64,000 bases of DNA from Bacillota bacterium (GTDB lineage Bacteria > Bacillota > UBA4882 > UBA8346). The notes beneath the pieces were generated by a model. It did no database searches. It saw nothing but the letters and a program-made list of their open reading frames with translations, and was not told the origin of the DNA. Each line of letters starts with the position of its first letter. The first letter of the stretch is position 1. Made by a program: the position numbers and the translations under genes. The stretch covers positions 62,001 through 126,000 of the forward strand of contig JAEZJK010000002.1 of assembly GCA_023415835.1 (NCBI GenBank). Reading direction: 5' to 3'. Positions 26,783 through 36,295 of the stretch are shown piece by piece.

Positions 26783-26900
26783 TTTGACCCTCCTTAATTT
26801 TTGAAGTATACGCATTAATACCAACCCTATGTGAAAATCATTAGTATTTTATGCATATTTCAGAGCTTCAGGTTACAAGGCCTAATAAATTGGATAAATA

Positions 26901-26930
26901 AAAAAGGCTCGGTTTCCCAAGCCTCCCTTG
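26901..26930 (-). terminator. Terminator after the membrane-protein gene at 26949
   Basis: On the minus strand GAGGCTTGGG and CCGAGCC form a short stem followed by TTTTTTATTTA. Confidence 0.6.
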
Positions 26931-26948
26931 TTTATAAAATAAGCTTTG

Positions 26949-27365
26949 TTAACCGTTTGACTCTCCGCCGTTTGTCAACATAGTAATGAAAAAAGCCAAT
27001 ATCGAAGCCAAGATTATGGCTGAATGAGGAAGGAGATGATAGATGGCATTCAAACCTTCGGCGCGGAAGTAGCTATCCAATTTGATGATGGTGGTAAATA
27101 AGGTGTAATACATCCCCAGGATCCCGCCGCAGAGAATAGCCAGTCCAACTAGGAGCGGCGAACGGAGCCGGCAGAAGATAAAAATTAACGCCAACGCAAT
27201 GATAAAAGCAGCGCCAAACGAAATTAACCAATAATAATTACCGGGAAGGTTTATGGTAGATGCCATTTTAGCGCCGAAGCTTTCAAAGATCGTATTTAAT
27301 AAAGAAAAAGTAAAATAAAAACCGAGTAAGCCAAGGGTAAAATTGAGCCAACCGTTTTTATCCAT
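26949..27365 (-). CDS. Four-helix integral membrane protein of unknown function
   Basis: The start is ATG 27365 (AAAGGAGGA 7 bases upstream). The 138-residue product begins MDKNGWLNFTLG and has four hydrophobic segments (about residues 6-24, 42-64, 69-92 and 111-130), the last ending in a polar tail. No family was recognised. A terminator follows, and the ferredoxin gene lies beyond it. Confidence 0.65.
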   Translation of the reverse strand: MDKNGWLNFTLGLLGFYFTFSLLNTIFESFGAKMASTINLPGNYYWLISFGAAFIIALALIFIFCRLRSPLLVGLAILCGGILGMYYTLFTTIIKLDSYFRAEGLNAIYHLLPHSAIILASILAFFITMLTNGGESNG

Positions 27366-27647
27366 TTTAAGTTCCTCCTTTATCAAACAAACAATTTAAT
27401 TCTTATAATAAATTTGACATCTTCCGATAATTTCCTGCATCCTTAAGGTTTGATTAAATATTTATCTTAATCTGGTTTATGATCCGGTGGTTTTAACGGT
27501 TCTAAGCAGCCCTTATTAGGTAAACTACGCAAATTCAACCCATCAACTTGCTTCAACCTAAAAAAGGAAACGAAACCTTGATCGCGAAATTTATTCTGAA
27601 AATTTAAATTATGTCTCATGCAACCAAATAATCTTGGGAGAATAAAA

Positions 27648-28631
27648 ATGAATAAAAAACTGGCCTTCAGCGGGCTTGCCATAGCTGCATTACTTGTGGC
27701 CGGCCTAATATATCGGTTTTATCCCTACTTTCTTTATAAGGCTGACTATCCCGTCCCAGCCCAAGCCGAATCCATAAAAGATCCCGGCCAACCTTTAAAT
27801 CCATCGGATTATCAAAATTACTTGGGCTCGCTTGACCGTTCAACACTCAAATCTTTGGTAAACGGAGTCAGGGTGTTGGAACGGAGCATCCCCAACTATT
27901 CAACTGCTGAAGCTGACCAATCGTTTTTAGCTTTTAACACTTTTTATATGGAAACCCTTAACCATTGTAATGACACCTTCTGGCAAAATGAAAGCTTATC
28001 CGTTAAATTAAGGAACGCCACCCAGGGTCTTTCTAATGATAAATTATTTGATTATTTAAATAAAACGTCCGCTTTACAAAAGGACCCTGAAATCCGGGAT
28101 TTGGTGCAACAAATAAGCGCCAGCGGTTTAATTTTAGCCGTTAGCGAGGGAGGGTTTTATTTTACGGAAAACCCGGATTTTCTCTATAACCGGTTTTCAA
28201 AGTACCTATCCGAGTCCCTTCGCGTATTTCTAGAGCTCCGGCGCCAGGAAACAGCCGAAGGTTTTGCCCAAGACGCCGGGCTACTGATCTCATTCGCCAA
28301 AATTGGCGAACGCATTATCAACTGGGAAATGTATTTAGGCAAATACCCGGATTCCCCCATTCGGGAGTTAGCCAATTATCATTATCAGCTTTATTTGGGG
28401 ACCTTTCTCTTTGGGATGGATAATTCCAAGGTCTTTGAGCATAAACAATTGAAACCGGAGATCAGAAAAGTTTATGAAAGCTTCTACCAACGGTTTGCCA
28501 AGACGAAAAGCGGAAACTTAATCAACCGCTACTATCAAGTATTACGGTCTAATGATTTTAAATACACTAAAGCAGCGGAAAATTTTCTACGCGACAACCA
28601 AGTCCAAATCCTCCCCGGGATTGAACCGTAG
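27648..28631 (+). CDS. Membrane-anchored exported protein of unknown function
   Basis: The start is ATG 27648 with GGGAGA 5 bases upstream. The 327-residue product has an N-terminal hydrophobic anchor (LAFSGLAIAALLVAGLIYRF) and a large, soluble helical domain outside the membrane. The stretch YLGKYPDSPIRELANYHYQL resembles the spacing lines seen in TPR-like or YfiO-like envelope proteins, but repeats are not clear enough to name a family. It precedes the LysM hydrolase gene by about 100 bases on the same strand. Confidence 0.6.
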   Translation: MNKKLAFSGLAIAALLVAGLIYRFYPYFLYKADYPVPAQAESIKDPGQPLNPSDYQNYLGSLDRSTLKSLVNGVRVLERSIPNYSTAEADQSFLAFNTFYMETLNHCNDTFWQNESLSVKLRNATQGLSNDKLFDYLNKTSALQKDPEIRDLVQQISASGLILAVSEGGFYFTENPDFLYNRFSKYLSESLRVFLELRRQETAEGFAQDAGLLISFAKIGERIINWEMYLGKYPDSPIRELANYHYQLYLGTFLFGMDNSKVFEHKQLKPEIRKVYESFYQRFAKTKSGNLINRYYQVLRSNDFKYTKAAENFLRDNQVQILPGIEP

Positions 28632-28728
28632 CGATTCCGAGGCAATATCCAACTTTTTTAGGCGTAACCCACCGGGACTAAATCACATAAAATGGATTGC
28701 ATAGTTAAAACATTAGGAAGTGATTGAT

Positions 28729-30204
28729 ATGGAAATCTATGTAGTCCGGCCCGGAGATACCCTTTTTGAAATCGCACGCCGTTTCGGAGTCCAGCTTGCC
28801 GAAGTCATTGATATCAATCAGTTGGCCAATCCCAGAGAACTAGTAGTCGGCCAGGCGATCTTAATTCCCACTCCACCATTGGAACCCCTCCGTTACCGGA
28901 TGGCTCCCGGGGATACTCTCTTCCAACTGGCCCAGGCATTCAACACTACTACAGAAGCGATCGCTCAAGCTAACCAAATCGCCGACCCGAACCGGATTCA
29001 AGTTGGCACAGTGTTGACCATCCCCGGTTGGTCCCAGGTTAGTTATACAGTACGCCCCGGTGATACTTTATATTTAATCGCCAACCGTTTCGGGACACCT
29101 TTAAACTTAATTTTAAAGGTAAATCAGATCACTGATCCATCCCAGATCTTTCCCGGCCAAACTTTAACGATTCCCCAACCTCGAGCCCCAATTATTAAAA
29201 GGATCATTGAAACCATGGGTTTCTTTCATTTTACCAACTTAACCGGGCTAGCCCGTTCTTTACGGGTAATTAGCCCCTTCCTTACTTATGCCGGGCTGTT
29301 TCAATACCCCATTTCCGACGCAGGGGAAATCACTGTTTCGCCAAATACCGAAAGATCGGTTAGCCTATTTAAAAGCAATAATATCCAACCCCTTTTGGTA
29401 CTTACCAATTGGGGATCCGACGGATTCGATCCGGATCTGGCCAGGACGATTTTAGGCGATCCGGCGGTAAAGCCACGCGCAATTGAGAATACATTGCAAT
29501 TATTGGAACGTTATGGATTTGCCGGAGTAAACGTGGACTTTGAAAATATGTACGCTGAGGATCGGCAACTATATACCAATTTTATAAGAGATTTGAGAGA
29601 CGCCCTTAAACCCCGCGACTTCTTGGTATCCTTGGCCGCGCCGCCCAAAGCGGCTGACCTCTCCAGTTCCGTTTGGGTCGGGACCTTCGATTATAGGGCA
29701 TTAGGCGAATTAGCCGATTTTATCTTCCTGATGACTTACGAATGGGGCTGGATCGGAGGGCCACCGATGGCTATCGCCCCCATCACCCAGGTACGGCGGG
29801 TGCTTGATTACGCTGTCACCCAAATTCCGAGGCAAAAGATTCTCCAAGGAGTCCCTTTCTACGGTTATAACTGGCAGCTGCCGGATACTCCGGAAAACAT
29901 AGCGTCCCCGGTAAACCTGGTTGAAGTTTATCCTTTAGCATATCGTTTCCAGGCTTCGATTAACTACGATTTTACAGCCCAAGCGCCTTGGTTCCGGTAT
30001 ACAGATGGTTCAGGCGTAGGCCATGAAGTTTGGTTCGAAGATGCCCGTTCGGTCAATGTCAAATATGATACCGCCAGGGAATATGATCTCAGGGGAGTAG
30101 GTTGGTGGAGTTATATCAATGAACCCTATGGGTTCCCGCAAAATTGGCCGATTATGGATGAGAAGTTTAATGTAAGGAAAGGAAAACCAGATCAAATAAC
30201 CTAA
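28729..30204 (+). CDS. LysM-containing GH18 hydrolase, spore-germination (YaaH/SleL) type
   Basis: The start is ATG 28729 behind AGGAAGTGA. The 491-residue product has three LysM repeats at about residues 2-46, 49-93 and 100-145 (each with a VRPGDTLFEIA-, APGDTLFQLA- or VRPGDTLYLIA-like start and an IPT/IPG/IPQ end), then a GH18 barrel. The catalytic DxxDxDxE-like strand is GFAGVNVDFENMY, with the proton-donor Glu; KILQGVPFYGYNW is also typical. In Bacillus such enzymes (YaaH, SleL) cut cortex peptidoglycan during germination and sit on the spore. No Sec signal is present, as expected for spore-deposited proteins. Confidence 0.9.
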   Translation: MEIYVVRPGDTLFEIARRFGVQLAEVIDINQLANPRELVVGQAILIPTPPLEPLRYRMAPGDTLFQLAQAFNTTTEAIAQANQIADPNRIQVGTVLTIPGWSQVSYTVRPGDTLYLIANRFGTPLNLILKVNQITDPSQIFPGQTLTIPQPRAPIIKRIIETMGFFHFTNLTGLARSLRVISPFLTYAGLFQYPISDAGEITVSPNTERSVSLFKSNNIQPLLVLTNWGSDGFDPDLARTILGDPAVKPRAIENTLQLLERYGFAGVNVDFENMYAEDRQLYTNFIRDLRDALKPRDFLVSLAAPPKAADLSSSVWVGTFDYRALGELADFIFLMTYEWGWIGGPPMAIAPITQVRRVLDYAVTQIPRQKILQGVPFYGYNWQLPDTPENIASPVNLVEVYPLAYRFQASINYDFTAQAPWFRYTDGSGVGHEVWFEDARSVNVKYDTAREYDLRGVGWWSYINEPYGFPQNWPIMDEKFNVRKGKPDQIT

Positions 30205-30369
30205 ATCATTTGTGTAATGTTCATTTTAATCAATTAGCAAACCTAGCTCCAAAAGATATCTTATACCTAGAATCAGGTTCCGCGTTATAATCCCAATCAA
30301 GTATGTAGATTAGCCCTCCATTTAGGTTCGAAATTTATTTTGTGGAACTTCTAACTAGTTAACCCGTTA

Positions 30370-30378
30370 TGTTATAAT
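30370..30378 (+). promoter_or_regulatory. Extended -10 promoter element for the zinc-ribbon protein gene
   Basis: TGTTATAAT fits the extended -10 consensus and lies 30 bases before ATG 30408. Confidence 0.5.
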
Positions 30379-30407
30379 TAAAATACATCTTTAGGGAGGC
30401 GTTGCCG

Positions 30408-30794
30408 ATGGATAATTTTATTAAAAACCTAAAAAAAGAATTTGATAAGGGCGTTGCGGTAGTTGGCGCCAAGTCCAAGGAGATCATTGAAACCACCAAA
30501 ATCAAAAGCCAAATTGATGATTTAAAAGAGGCAAAACGCCAAATTCTTCAAGAAACCGGGGAGATTGTTTACCAAATGTCGCGTGATCAAAATTATGACG
30601 GTGCGGAAGCTATTAAAGCAAAATGCCAGTCCCTCGCGGAACTTGATCAACAAATCCAAGCTAAAGAAATTGAAATGAAAAAAGTCCAACACGAAGCCCA
30701 AGAAGCCCTTGGTAAAACAGTTTGTCAATCATGCGGCGCAGTAATGGAAGAGGGCGTCAAATTTTGTAGTAATTGCGGGACAAAAATCGATTAA
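30408..30794 (+). CDS. Coiled-coil protein with C-terminal zinc ribbon
   Basis: The start is ATG 30408, with GGGAGGC 7 bases upstream. The 128-residue product is a long helix or coiled coil (about residues 5-100; QIDDLKEAKRQILQETGEIV, LDQQIQAKEIEMKKVQ) ending in a zinc ribbon with two Cys pairs, CQSCG and CSNCG. Similar short proteins are common in Bacillota and have no agreed function; binding to a membrane or nucleic-acid partner is possible. A tandem palindromic repeat starts right after its stop. Confidence 0.75.
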   Translation: MDNFIKNLKKEFDKGVAVVGAKSKEIIETTKIKSQIDDLKEAKRQILQETGEIVYQMSRDQNYDGAEAIKAKCQSLAELDQQIQAKEIEMKKVQHEAQEALGKTVCQSCGAVMEEGVKFCSNCGTKID

Positions 30795-30795
30795 G

Positions 30796-30970
30796 TAGTC
30801 GTCCACATCAATTTCCAATTGACCCAAGTAAGATATGAAATAAATTGATGTGGATCGACAAGCATCGATAGCATTTTCTAGATAGTCGTCCACATCAATT
30901 TCCAATTGACCCAAGCAATATATAAAAATTAATTGACGTGGATCGACAAGCATCGATAGCATCTTTTAGA
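30796..30970. repeat. Two tandem copies of an 87-88 base palindromic unit
   Basis: Unit 1 is 30796-30882 and unit 2 is 30883-30970. Each carries facing arms GTCGTCCACATCAATTT and AAATTGATGTGGATCGAC (with one bulged base or one G/T variant), so each copy can fold into a long hairpin. Units differ mainly in the loop. A third unit may begin at 30971 but breaks off. The repeat directly follows the stop codon of the zinc-ribbon protein gene. Confidence 0.85.
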
Positions 30971-31081
30971 TAGCCGCTTTCTGCACATTCTAGGATTTTG
31001 ACTATAAAATGTACTTTTGCCCCATGCCAAACCTCACTTATGCCACATAAATTAAACCAAAACCAGCAAGGAGAGATTAGC

Positions 31082-31399
31082 ATGGGAAAATGCAAATGCG
31101 AAGAACCTTCTTATAAACATGTCCACCCATTTTGTACCCAGACCTCAGTTGAAGATTGTCACCGCCACGGAATGCAGGGACACACAGATCGTTCTTCTTA
31201 TGACGGTTGCCATACACATAAATACGAAGGTGAGACTTCCTGTAACGACGGGCATACCCATTGTTTTCACGGGGAAACCGGCCCGCCAATTACGGTCCCG
31301 GGCGGACACACCCATGATCTTTGTGGAAAAACTTCAAAGAATGACGGGCACCGACACAAATACGAAACCAAAACAGGTAGGGATCGAAGAGTTTGTTAA
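31082..31399 (+). CDS. YmaF-like His/Cys-rich protein
   Basis: The start is ATG 31082 with AAGGAGAG upstream. The 105-residue product contains repeated H-x-H units about every 20-25 residues (GCHTHKYEGETS, DGHTHCFHGETG, GGHTHDLCGKTS, DGHRHKYETKTG), the pattern of Bacillus subtilis YmaF. It also has several Cys. The repeats could bind metal ions such as Zn, Cu or Ni, but no function has been shown for the family. A strong terminator lies 140 bases downstream, beyond a MITE-like insertion. Confidence 0.8.
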   Translation: MGKCKCEEPSYKHVHPFCTQTSVEDCHRHGMQGHTDRSSYDGCHTHKYEGETSCNDGHTHCFHGETGPPITVPGGHTHDLCGKTSKNDGHRHKYETKTGRDRRVC

Positions 31400-31400
31400 T

Positions 31401-31519
31401 TGAGCGAGTTTCAATAATTACAAAAATTTATCTTCGCATGCAATATATAGTGCAGGTTTTATTTTAGTCTATCAATATATTATATGCGAAGCCGGAAAAA
31501 AGGAATTATGAAACCGCCT
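31401..31519. mobile_element. MITE-like palindromic element, copy A (119 bases)
   Basis: Facing ends GAGTTTCA(A)TAATT and AATTATGAAAC, plus an inner stem TTCGCATGCAATATAT / ATATATTATATGCGAA. A second copy at 63377-63494 matches it nearly base for base. It lies between the YmaF-like gene and that gene's terminator, as if inserted there. It has no coding capacity. Confidence 0.85.
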
Positions 31520-31539
31520 TAATTAAATAGCAAAAATGA

Positions 31540-31567
31540 AATGCGGCGCAAAGGCCGCATTTTTTAT
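31540..31567 (+). terminator. Rho-independent terminator
   Basis: AATGCGGC (31540-31547) pairs with GCCGCATT (31554-31561), followed by TTTTTT. Confidence 0.85.
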
Positions 31568-31708
31568 CCTCGTTAATAACCTTCGGAATCATAAAAGGTA
31601 TTCCGGCATAATTTGTAGAAATCTTTACTTAAATAATCGAATTTGGGTTAATTTTTAATTTATCCCATGTCCTTGAAGCCGGACATAGCTATTTTGAGGT
31701 GATTTCGG

Positions 31709-32272
31709 ATGAAAAAGTACTTATTATACCCTTTTCGGGTACTGGAAAGCCTAACTGATCGGGCGTTGGCAATAGTGGGCTCGCTAACCTTAGCTCAATT
31801 CCCCCAATTTTACGCCCACTACCTGCAAAGGTTAGGCGGGCACCTGGATGAGGCCCGCCTTATTGTTTCGGAATATTCCGAGGCTGCAAACTCCTTCAAT
31901 CTCACTCTCCATGAATACATCCGGATTCATTTAACCGCCAATAATCCGGTCTTGCAATCAACCGGAACCATCATTGAAAATTCCCTGGCCCGTTTAACCG
32001 CTTTAGAAAAATCTTTTCAGGCCTTACAAGCCGGAACTGTCTTCAACCGCTGGTGGATCTTTATCAAAAATATGGATCCGGCCATTTTTAGGCAAACCTA
32101 CTCCGCATATATGCCGGGGATTTCCCTCACTGTTGAAAGCTTAATCTACGCCGTAACCGGTTTATTAATTACCTGGGGTATCTATCAGGGGATTAAGAGT
32201 TTAATTAAAAAATTGTTTTATAAAGTTACCCGTTATCGATCCGTTCCAAAAAGCCCGGGATTGCCCGGTTAA
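31709..32272 (+). CDS. DUF2937-like membrane protein
   Basis: A 187-residue protein. The start FRVLESLTDRALAIVGSLTL, the AQFPQFYAHYLQRLGGHLDE segment (family pattern of a Gln-rich, 'IPqFidqYqQRLgGhldEA' stretch) and the C-terminal hydrophobic helix (SLIYAVTGLLITWGIYQGI) agree with DUF2937 inner-membrane proteins. Function is unknown. GAGGTGA lies 8 bases before the ATG. It is convergent with the usher gene. Confidence 0.65.
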   Translation: MKKYLLYPFRVLESLTDRALAIVGSLTLAQFPQFYAHYLQRLGGHLDEARLIVSEYSEAANSFNLTLHEYIRIHLTANNPVLQSTGTIIENSLARLTALEKSFQALQAGTVFNRWWIFIKNMDPAIFRQTYSAYMPGISLTVESLIYAVTGLLITWGIYQGIKSLIKKLFYKVTRYRSVPKSPGLPG

Positions 32273-32295
32273 AGATAATCCATCCCGCTTCGGGG

Positions 32296-35200
32296 TCACT
32301 CCTTAAACTTATATACTACCCTTAATTGCAAATCGCTAATATCTAAAGCATCCTCTTTTAGGGTAAACGTGAAAGATTTCTCTCCCATCAGCATCATCTC
32401 TTTCGGAATGCTATCTTCCATCACCGTCAGGGTGTGTACCCCCAAGGGAACGTTTTCAAAATAGAATATCCCGTCGTTGCCGGTAAATATTTTTTTCTTA
32501 CCGCCTTCTAAAGCTATCTCCACCCAATTCAGGGATTTATCCCCTTGATCGTAAATTCCGTTGCTATTTACATCCAAAAACACTTTCCCCGAGATCGACC
32601 CATTCATGGTGAGGCCAAAATCGAAAAACATATTTTCCGTTTCCCGGATCCTAAGTAATTTTACATCGGTAGCCGGAGTATAATCCGCGGCCAAGGACTT
32701 GAGCGCGAAGTTTAATTGATAAGTGCCAGGTTGAACATAGTTAAAAATATATTCCCCGTTACTATCGCTAACCGCGACCCGCCCGTTCAATGACATTTTA
32801 ATATTGGGAATCAGTTTCTCTCCTCCATCATATTGATGGTTCCCGTTTTCATCCAGATAGACTAGGCCAGTGATGAAAGAAAGGTTGTTACTATCCTGCT
32901 TAACCGTTTTGCTCCGCCCGCCCCCAAACCCTATCGCCTGGCCGAGACTTAACCGGATCACAGTCTCCGGTTCTTCCGTTTGAATGGTTTCATATAGCCT
33001 TTCCGTTTCCAATTTAAATTCCAAACCGTTTTTAAAGTTCCGAAGGAAGCCGGCCTTATATGAAAATTGCGGTTCTTTGCGGTCTAGATACGGCGAGATG
33101 TACTCCAGAGAGGCATAATACTTATCTTTATTATTCCGGATAAAATAGTTCAATTCCAGCTTCGCTGAAGTATAATAATCCTCATCGCATAAAACCCGGG
33201 CCAGGTTGGAACTGAGCGTCAATTGTTCATTAAAGAAATACTTATTCCAGGCCTCGAATTTCTTTGACTTCGGTTCCAAAGCGGATTCATATTCGGAGTA
33301 ATAATATAATTCTACATTGGCTCCCAACCACATTTTGGGCGAGACCCATTGGAGTTCGGACTCAAAACTCCAATCTGTCCCCGGCGGTGGTTGGTCATCC
33401 GGCGATTTATCGCCGTTGATCCGTTGATAATCATTACTGACCCGTAACATCAAAGTGTCGGACAACATCCGTACATAATCGGTTTCGGCGGTAACCACAT
33501 TTTCAGCGCCGGCCTCACCTCGATATTCAAAGTTAATCTTATCGTAAGCAAGATAATTATTAACGCTAAAGTTTTTTTTGAAAACATACTGTTCGGAATA
33601 GATCCTGCTTAAGTTTTGCTGATACTTATATCCCAAATTTTCTAAATCTTTTTCATAATTAATATTGCTAAGACCCACTGTAAATTTATTGTCTAAAGTG
33701 GGACCAAATTTATGAACCCTTTTCAAGTCAATGTATTTTAATGAATAAAATCGATCCATTCCGGCTAAACCGTCAACCACTTTGGCCTCTGTCTCATAAC
33801 TGGTTTGGTCGGAGATCTCGATCTCCCCCAGTACCTGAAACCCTTTTCCCGAATCGGCCTTCACCCAATTATCGTTGCTAATGCTAGGATCGACATAAAA
33901 AATAATCCCTTCAATAAATCCCCGTTCCAGGCAATAGAGGAGCGATGATTCCCACCCGTTTTGCAGATCCTTTTCAGTTCCGCCCACCAACCAATCAAGG
34001 GTGCATACCGTATGTTCCCCAATTCGAAAAGCAATACCGGTGTCTGCGCCAATACCCGCCGGTTTATCACTATCATCATATAGTTTAGTTCGGATGGCTT
34101 CGCAATCAAATGAAACCGTATTGTTAAACAAGGTATTCCTGGTTTTAAAACCGGTCATCTCGCCGATCCATCCCTCATCATCCTCATACTTTTTGTATTT
34201 TCCGGAGGCCGCCATGATACTATGGGTGCCGTCTTCAAGTATCCTCAAACTGGCGGCTATTTTTTCTTCAGTTACCAACTGTTCTCCCGATGGTTTTTCC
34301 ACAATGACTTTGATGATATTCAGCCTCTTAATCAATAGGGGGACATTCTCGAAACGATATTCCTTGCTTTTAGAGCCGACTGTTAAGCCCCCTTTTTCTT
34401 TGCCGTTAACTATCAGGGTAACTTTATCTCCGGGATCCGCTGAACCCGAGATCACGGTATGGGGCACCAAATACCTGGGAAAGGAGTCATCAGGGGTCAT
34501 ATATAAAAATCCCCTTATCCTCTGTTGTTCCAAAGTATTCTCTAGGTAGACATCGGCATCCCCTAAAATAATCAGTTGGTTATTCTCATTATACTTGGCC
34601 CGGATTATGTTCGTTCTTACCTCGGCCTCTTCGTCAGACTCGTACTCTACCTTCCCTCCCAAAGAAATTGCCCAAGCTCCGGCCCGGCCGTCTCCCCTAA
34701 GCTCCAAGCTCCCCTCTTCACTTTGGCCGCCACCTTTATCTTCCCGGTATTCCCAGCCCAATTTATATCTGATCGAACCGATAGAATAAGGAGGGCCTTC
34801 CAAATAATTGATTTTAGAGTCGCTATCGCCCTCTTCATCAGTAGCCGTCCCGGAATCTAGTTTTTTCTCCATCCAGTCGGCTCGGATCGTCAACTCTTGA
34901 TACTTATAACTCCATTCGATTTTAACATCCACCAAATATTCGATTAGTGACGGGCTTACATAAAACTCCCCGTTTAAACTAACCGGAGGTTGTTCCCCTT
35001 GAGGCCAGTGGAATTCGTCCCCGGCCACATACTTTCGGCTCTTTAGATCGATAATCGCCCGGCGCTTGGCGATCTGATCTTCGACGGTTACCGTATTGGC
35101 TTCCCGATCAAAAGTAATGCTATAAGGCAAATAAGCGCTTAATCCATTCAACGGGACCAACACATATTTGTCAAAATCTAATATCTCAAACAGGGGTTCT

Positions 35201-35343
35201 TCCTCAATCAGCTCATCCCCGGATTTAATCGCCAAAAGGACCGTACTGGTTTCAACCTCCGGCTGATTGGCCCAGGTTATTTGAACTACGATCATTGTCC
35301 CCAGGAACAAAGCTGCTAAAATTTTTTTAGATACCCTACGCAC
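32296..35343 (-). CDS. Usher-like outer-membrane beta-barrel protein with SdrD-like C-terminal domains
   Basis: A 1015-residue exported protein (signal about residues 1-25). Residues 30-160 resemble a copper-amine-oxidase-type stalk domain (PLNGLSAYLPYSITFDREAN). The body is a long series of alternating strands ending in aromatic residues, as in an outer-membrane barrel. Near 285-365, HTVISGSADPGDKVTLIVNG and YRFENVPLLIKRLNIIKVIV parallel the plug of fimbrial ushers. Two SdrD/Cna-B-like domains close the protein (from about 823 and 915; LDENGNHQYDGGE, LDVNSNGIYDQGD). The start is GTG 35343 with GGGGAGG upstream. It is the last gene after a pilin-like protein and a PapD-like chaperone, so a role as subunit exporter is inferred. 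Confidence 0.7.
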   Translation of the reverse strand: MRRVSKKILAALFLGTMIVVQITWANQPEVETSTVLLAIKSGDELIEEEPLFEILDFDKYVLVPLNGLSAYLPYSITFDREANTVTVEDQIAKRRAIIDLKSRKYVAGDEFHWPQGEQPPVSLNGEFYVSPSLIEYLVDVKIEWSYKYQELTIRADWMEKKLDSGTATDEEGDSDSKINYLEGPPYSIGSIRYKLGWEYREDKGGGQSEEGSLELRGDGRAGAWAISLGGKVEYESDEEAEVRTNIIRAKYNENNQLIILGDADVYLENTLEQQRIRGFLYMTPDDSFPRYLVPHTVISGSADPGDKVTLIVNGKEKGGLTVGSKSKEYRFENVPLLIKRLNIIKVIVEKPSGEQLVTEEKIAASLRILEDGTHSIMAASGKYKKYEDDEGWIGEMTGFKTRNTLFNNTVSFDCEAIRTKLYDDSDKPAGIGADTGIAFRIGEHTVCTLDWLVGGTEKDLQNGWESSLLYCLERGFIEGIIFYVDPSISNDNWVKADSGKGFQVLGEIEISDQTSYETEAKVVDGLAGMDRFYSLKYIDLKRVHKFGPTLDNKFTVGLSNINYEKDLENLGYKYQQNLSRIYSEQYVFKKNFSVNNYLAYDKINFEYRGEAGAENVVTAETDYVRMLSDTLMLRVSNDYQRINGDKSPDDQPPPGTDWSFESELQWVSPKMWLGANVELYYYSEYESALEPKSKKFEAWNKYFFNEQLTLSSNLARVLCDEDYYTSAKLELNYFIRNNKDKYYASLEYISPYLDRKEPQFSYKAGFLRNFKNGLEFKLETERLYETIQTEEPETVIRLSLGQAIGFGGGRSKTVKQDSNNLSFITGLVYLDENGNHQYDGGEKLIPNIKMSLNGRVAVSDSNGEYIFNYVQPGTYQLNFALKSLAADYTPATDVKLLRIRETENMFFDFGLTMNGSISGKVFLDVNSNGIYDQGDKSLNWVEIALEGGKKKIFTGNDGIFYFENVPLGVHTLTVMEDSIPKEMMLMGEKSFTFTLKEDALDISDLQLRVVYKFKE

Positions 35344-35461
35344 CGGACCAACCTCCCCTCAAAATCCTTTTTGAACCCGGCCAATATCAAAATAGCCAAA
35401 TGCTGAAAATTTAATCTCAATTGATGGCCTATAAACCTTTAACTTTAAACCTTCAACTTTG

Positions 35462-36274
35462 TTAATTCCCCACTGTAAACGGGATAGTCCGGCTGGTGGA
35501 TTTATCGGTACCTAAAAAACTGATTTTCATTATCAAATTGTATTTCCCAGGAGCCAACTTATCGGGGAGCGGAAAACTAATATTCCGGTCAAATTGGGGC
35601 AGGATTACTTTTTCCGAAAATTGATTTTCATAGATTAAAGCCTTCTTTTCATTAATCAATTTATAACTGATTCGGTAGCGCACATGACCGGCCCCTTGAT
35701 TAACGATTGTTACAACTCCTTGATATTTGCCGTCGGGGGCTTTCTCGACCTTTGCGTCTTTTAGGTTAAAAGCCATCCTCATTCCTTCAAAGGCCAAATA
35801 AATAGTTGATCCGACTTGAGTCACTACATTGGCGCCCATTCCTTCTTGATTTTGATAAACGCTCTTTTCCTCAAAAAAAACTATGCCCCGGCGTTCGAAT
35901 AAATCGCCATCCTTCGGTGCGGTCATCGTAAAACGGACAATCTGGGATTCACCGGGGGCGATTTTAAAATTTTGCGGGTTGAACTTGATTAATCCTTTTA
36001 AAGATTCTTTACGGGTCCCTACTTCCGAGGTGACCATCCGATCGGCGTTATTAAGGGTCCAATCATAGATAGTCGCACTTACTTCAGCTGTTTTATCGCT
36101 GGGGTTAGTCACTTTAATGATCCCGGTAACCCGTTCCCCTGGCTTCGCCATAAACAGCAAACGGGAAGGGTCTACGGTGGTCGATGCCCAAACTAGGGCC
36201 GATAACCAAAGAATGAGTATAAATAATGCTGGAATGACGATTAGATACTTTGATGGATATAGATGTTGCTTCAT
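35462..36274 (-). CDS. PapD-like periplasmic chaperone of the usher operon
   Basis: A 270-residue exported protein; the signal segment is about residues 10-30 (YLIVIPALFILILWLSALVW). The first Ig-like domain has VDPSRLLFMAKPGERVTG, IKVTNPSDKTAEV and, before strand G, FNPQNFKIAPGESQIVRFTM, which matches the Pro-x-x-x-x-Leu-x-Pro-Gly-x-x-Gln-x-Val-Arg signature of pilus chaperones. A second beta domain follows (VVTIVNQGAGHVRYRISYKL). It should hold subunits in the periplasm and hand them to the usher. AGGAGG is 7 bases before the ATG, directly after a terminator-like hairpin. Confidence 0.78.
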   Translation of the reverse strand: MKQHLYPSKYLIVIPALFILILWLSALVWASTTVDPSRLLFMAKPGERVTGIIKVTNPSDKTAEVSATIYDWTLNNADRMVTSEVGTRKESLKGLIKFNPQNFKIAPGESQIVRFTMTAPKDGDLFERRGIVFFEEKSVYQNQEGMGANVVTQVGSTIYLAFEGMRMAFNLKDAKVEKAPDGKYQGVVTIVNQGAGHVRYRISYKLINEKKALIYENQFSEKVILPQFDRNISFPLPDKLAPGKYNLIMKISFLGTDKSTSRTIPFTVGN

Positions 36275-36295
36275 AGCGATCCTCCTATTTTAAAA

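Noticed and set aside
30729..30962. Minus-strand frame with an internally duplicated peptide
   Set aside because: The duplication is only the 87-base tandem palindrome read as protein; no ribosome site.
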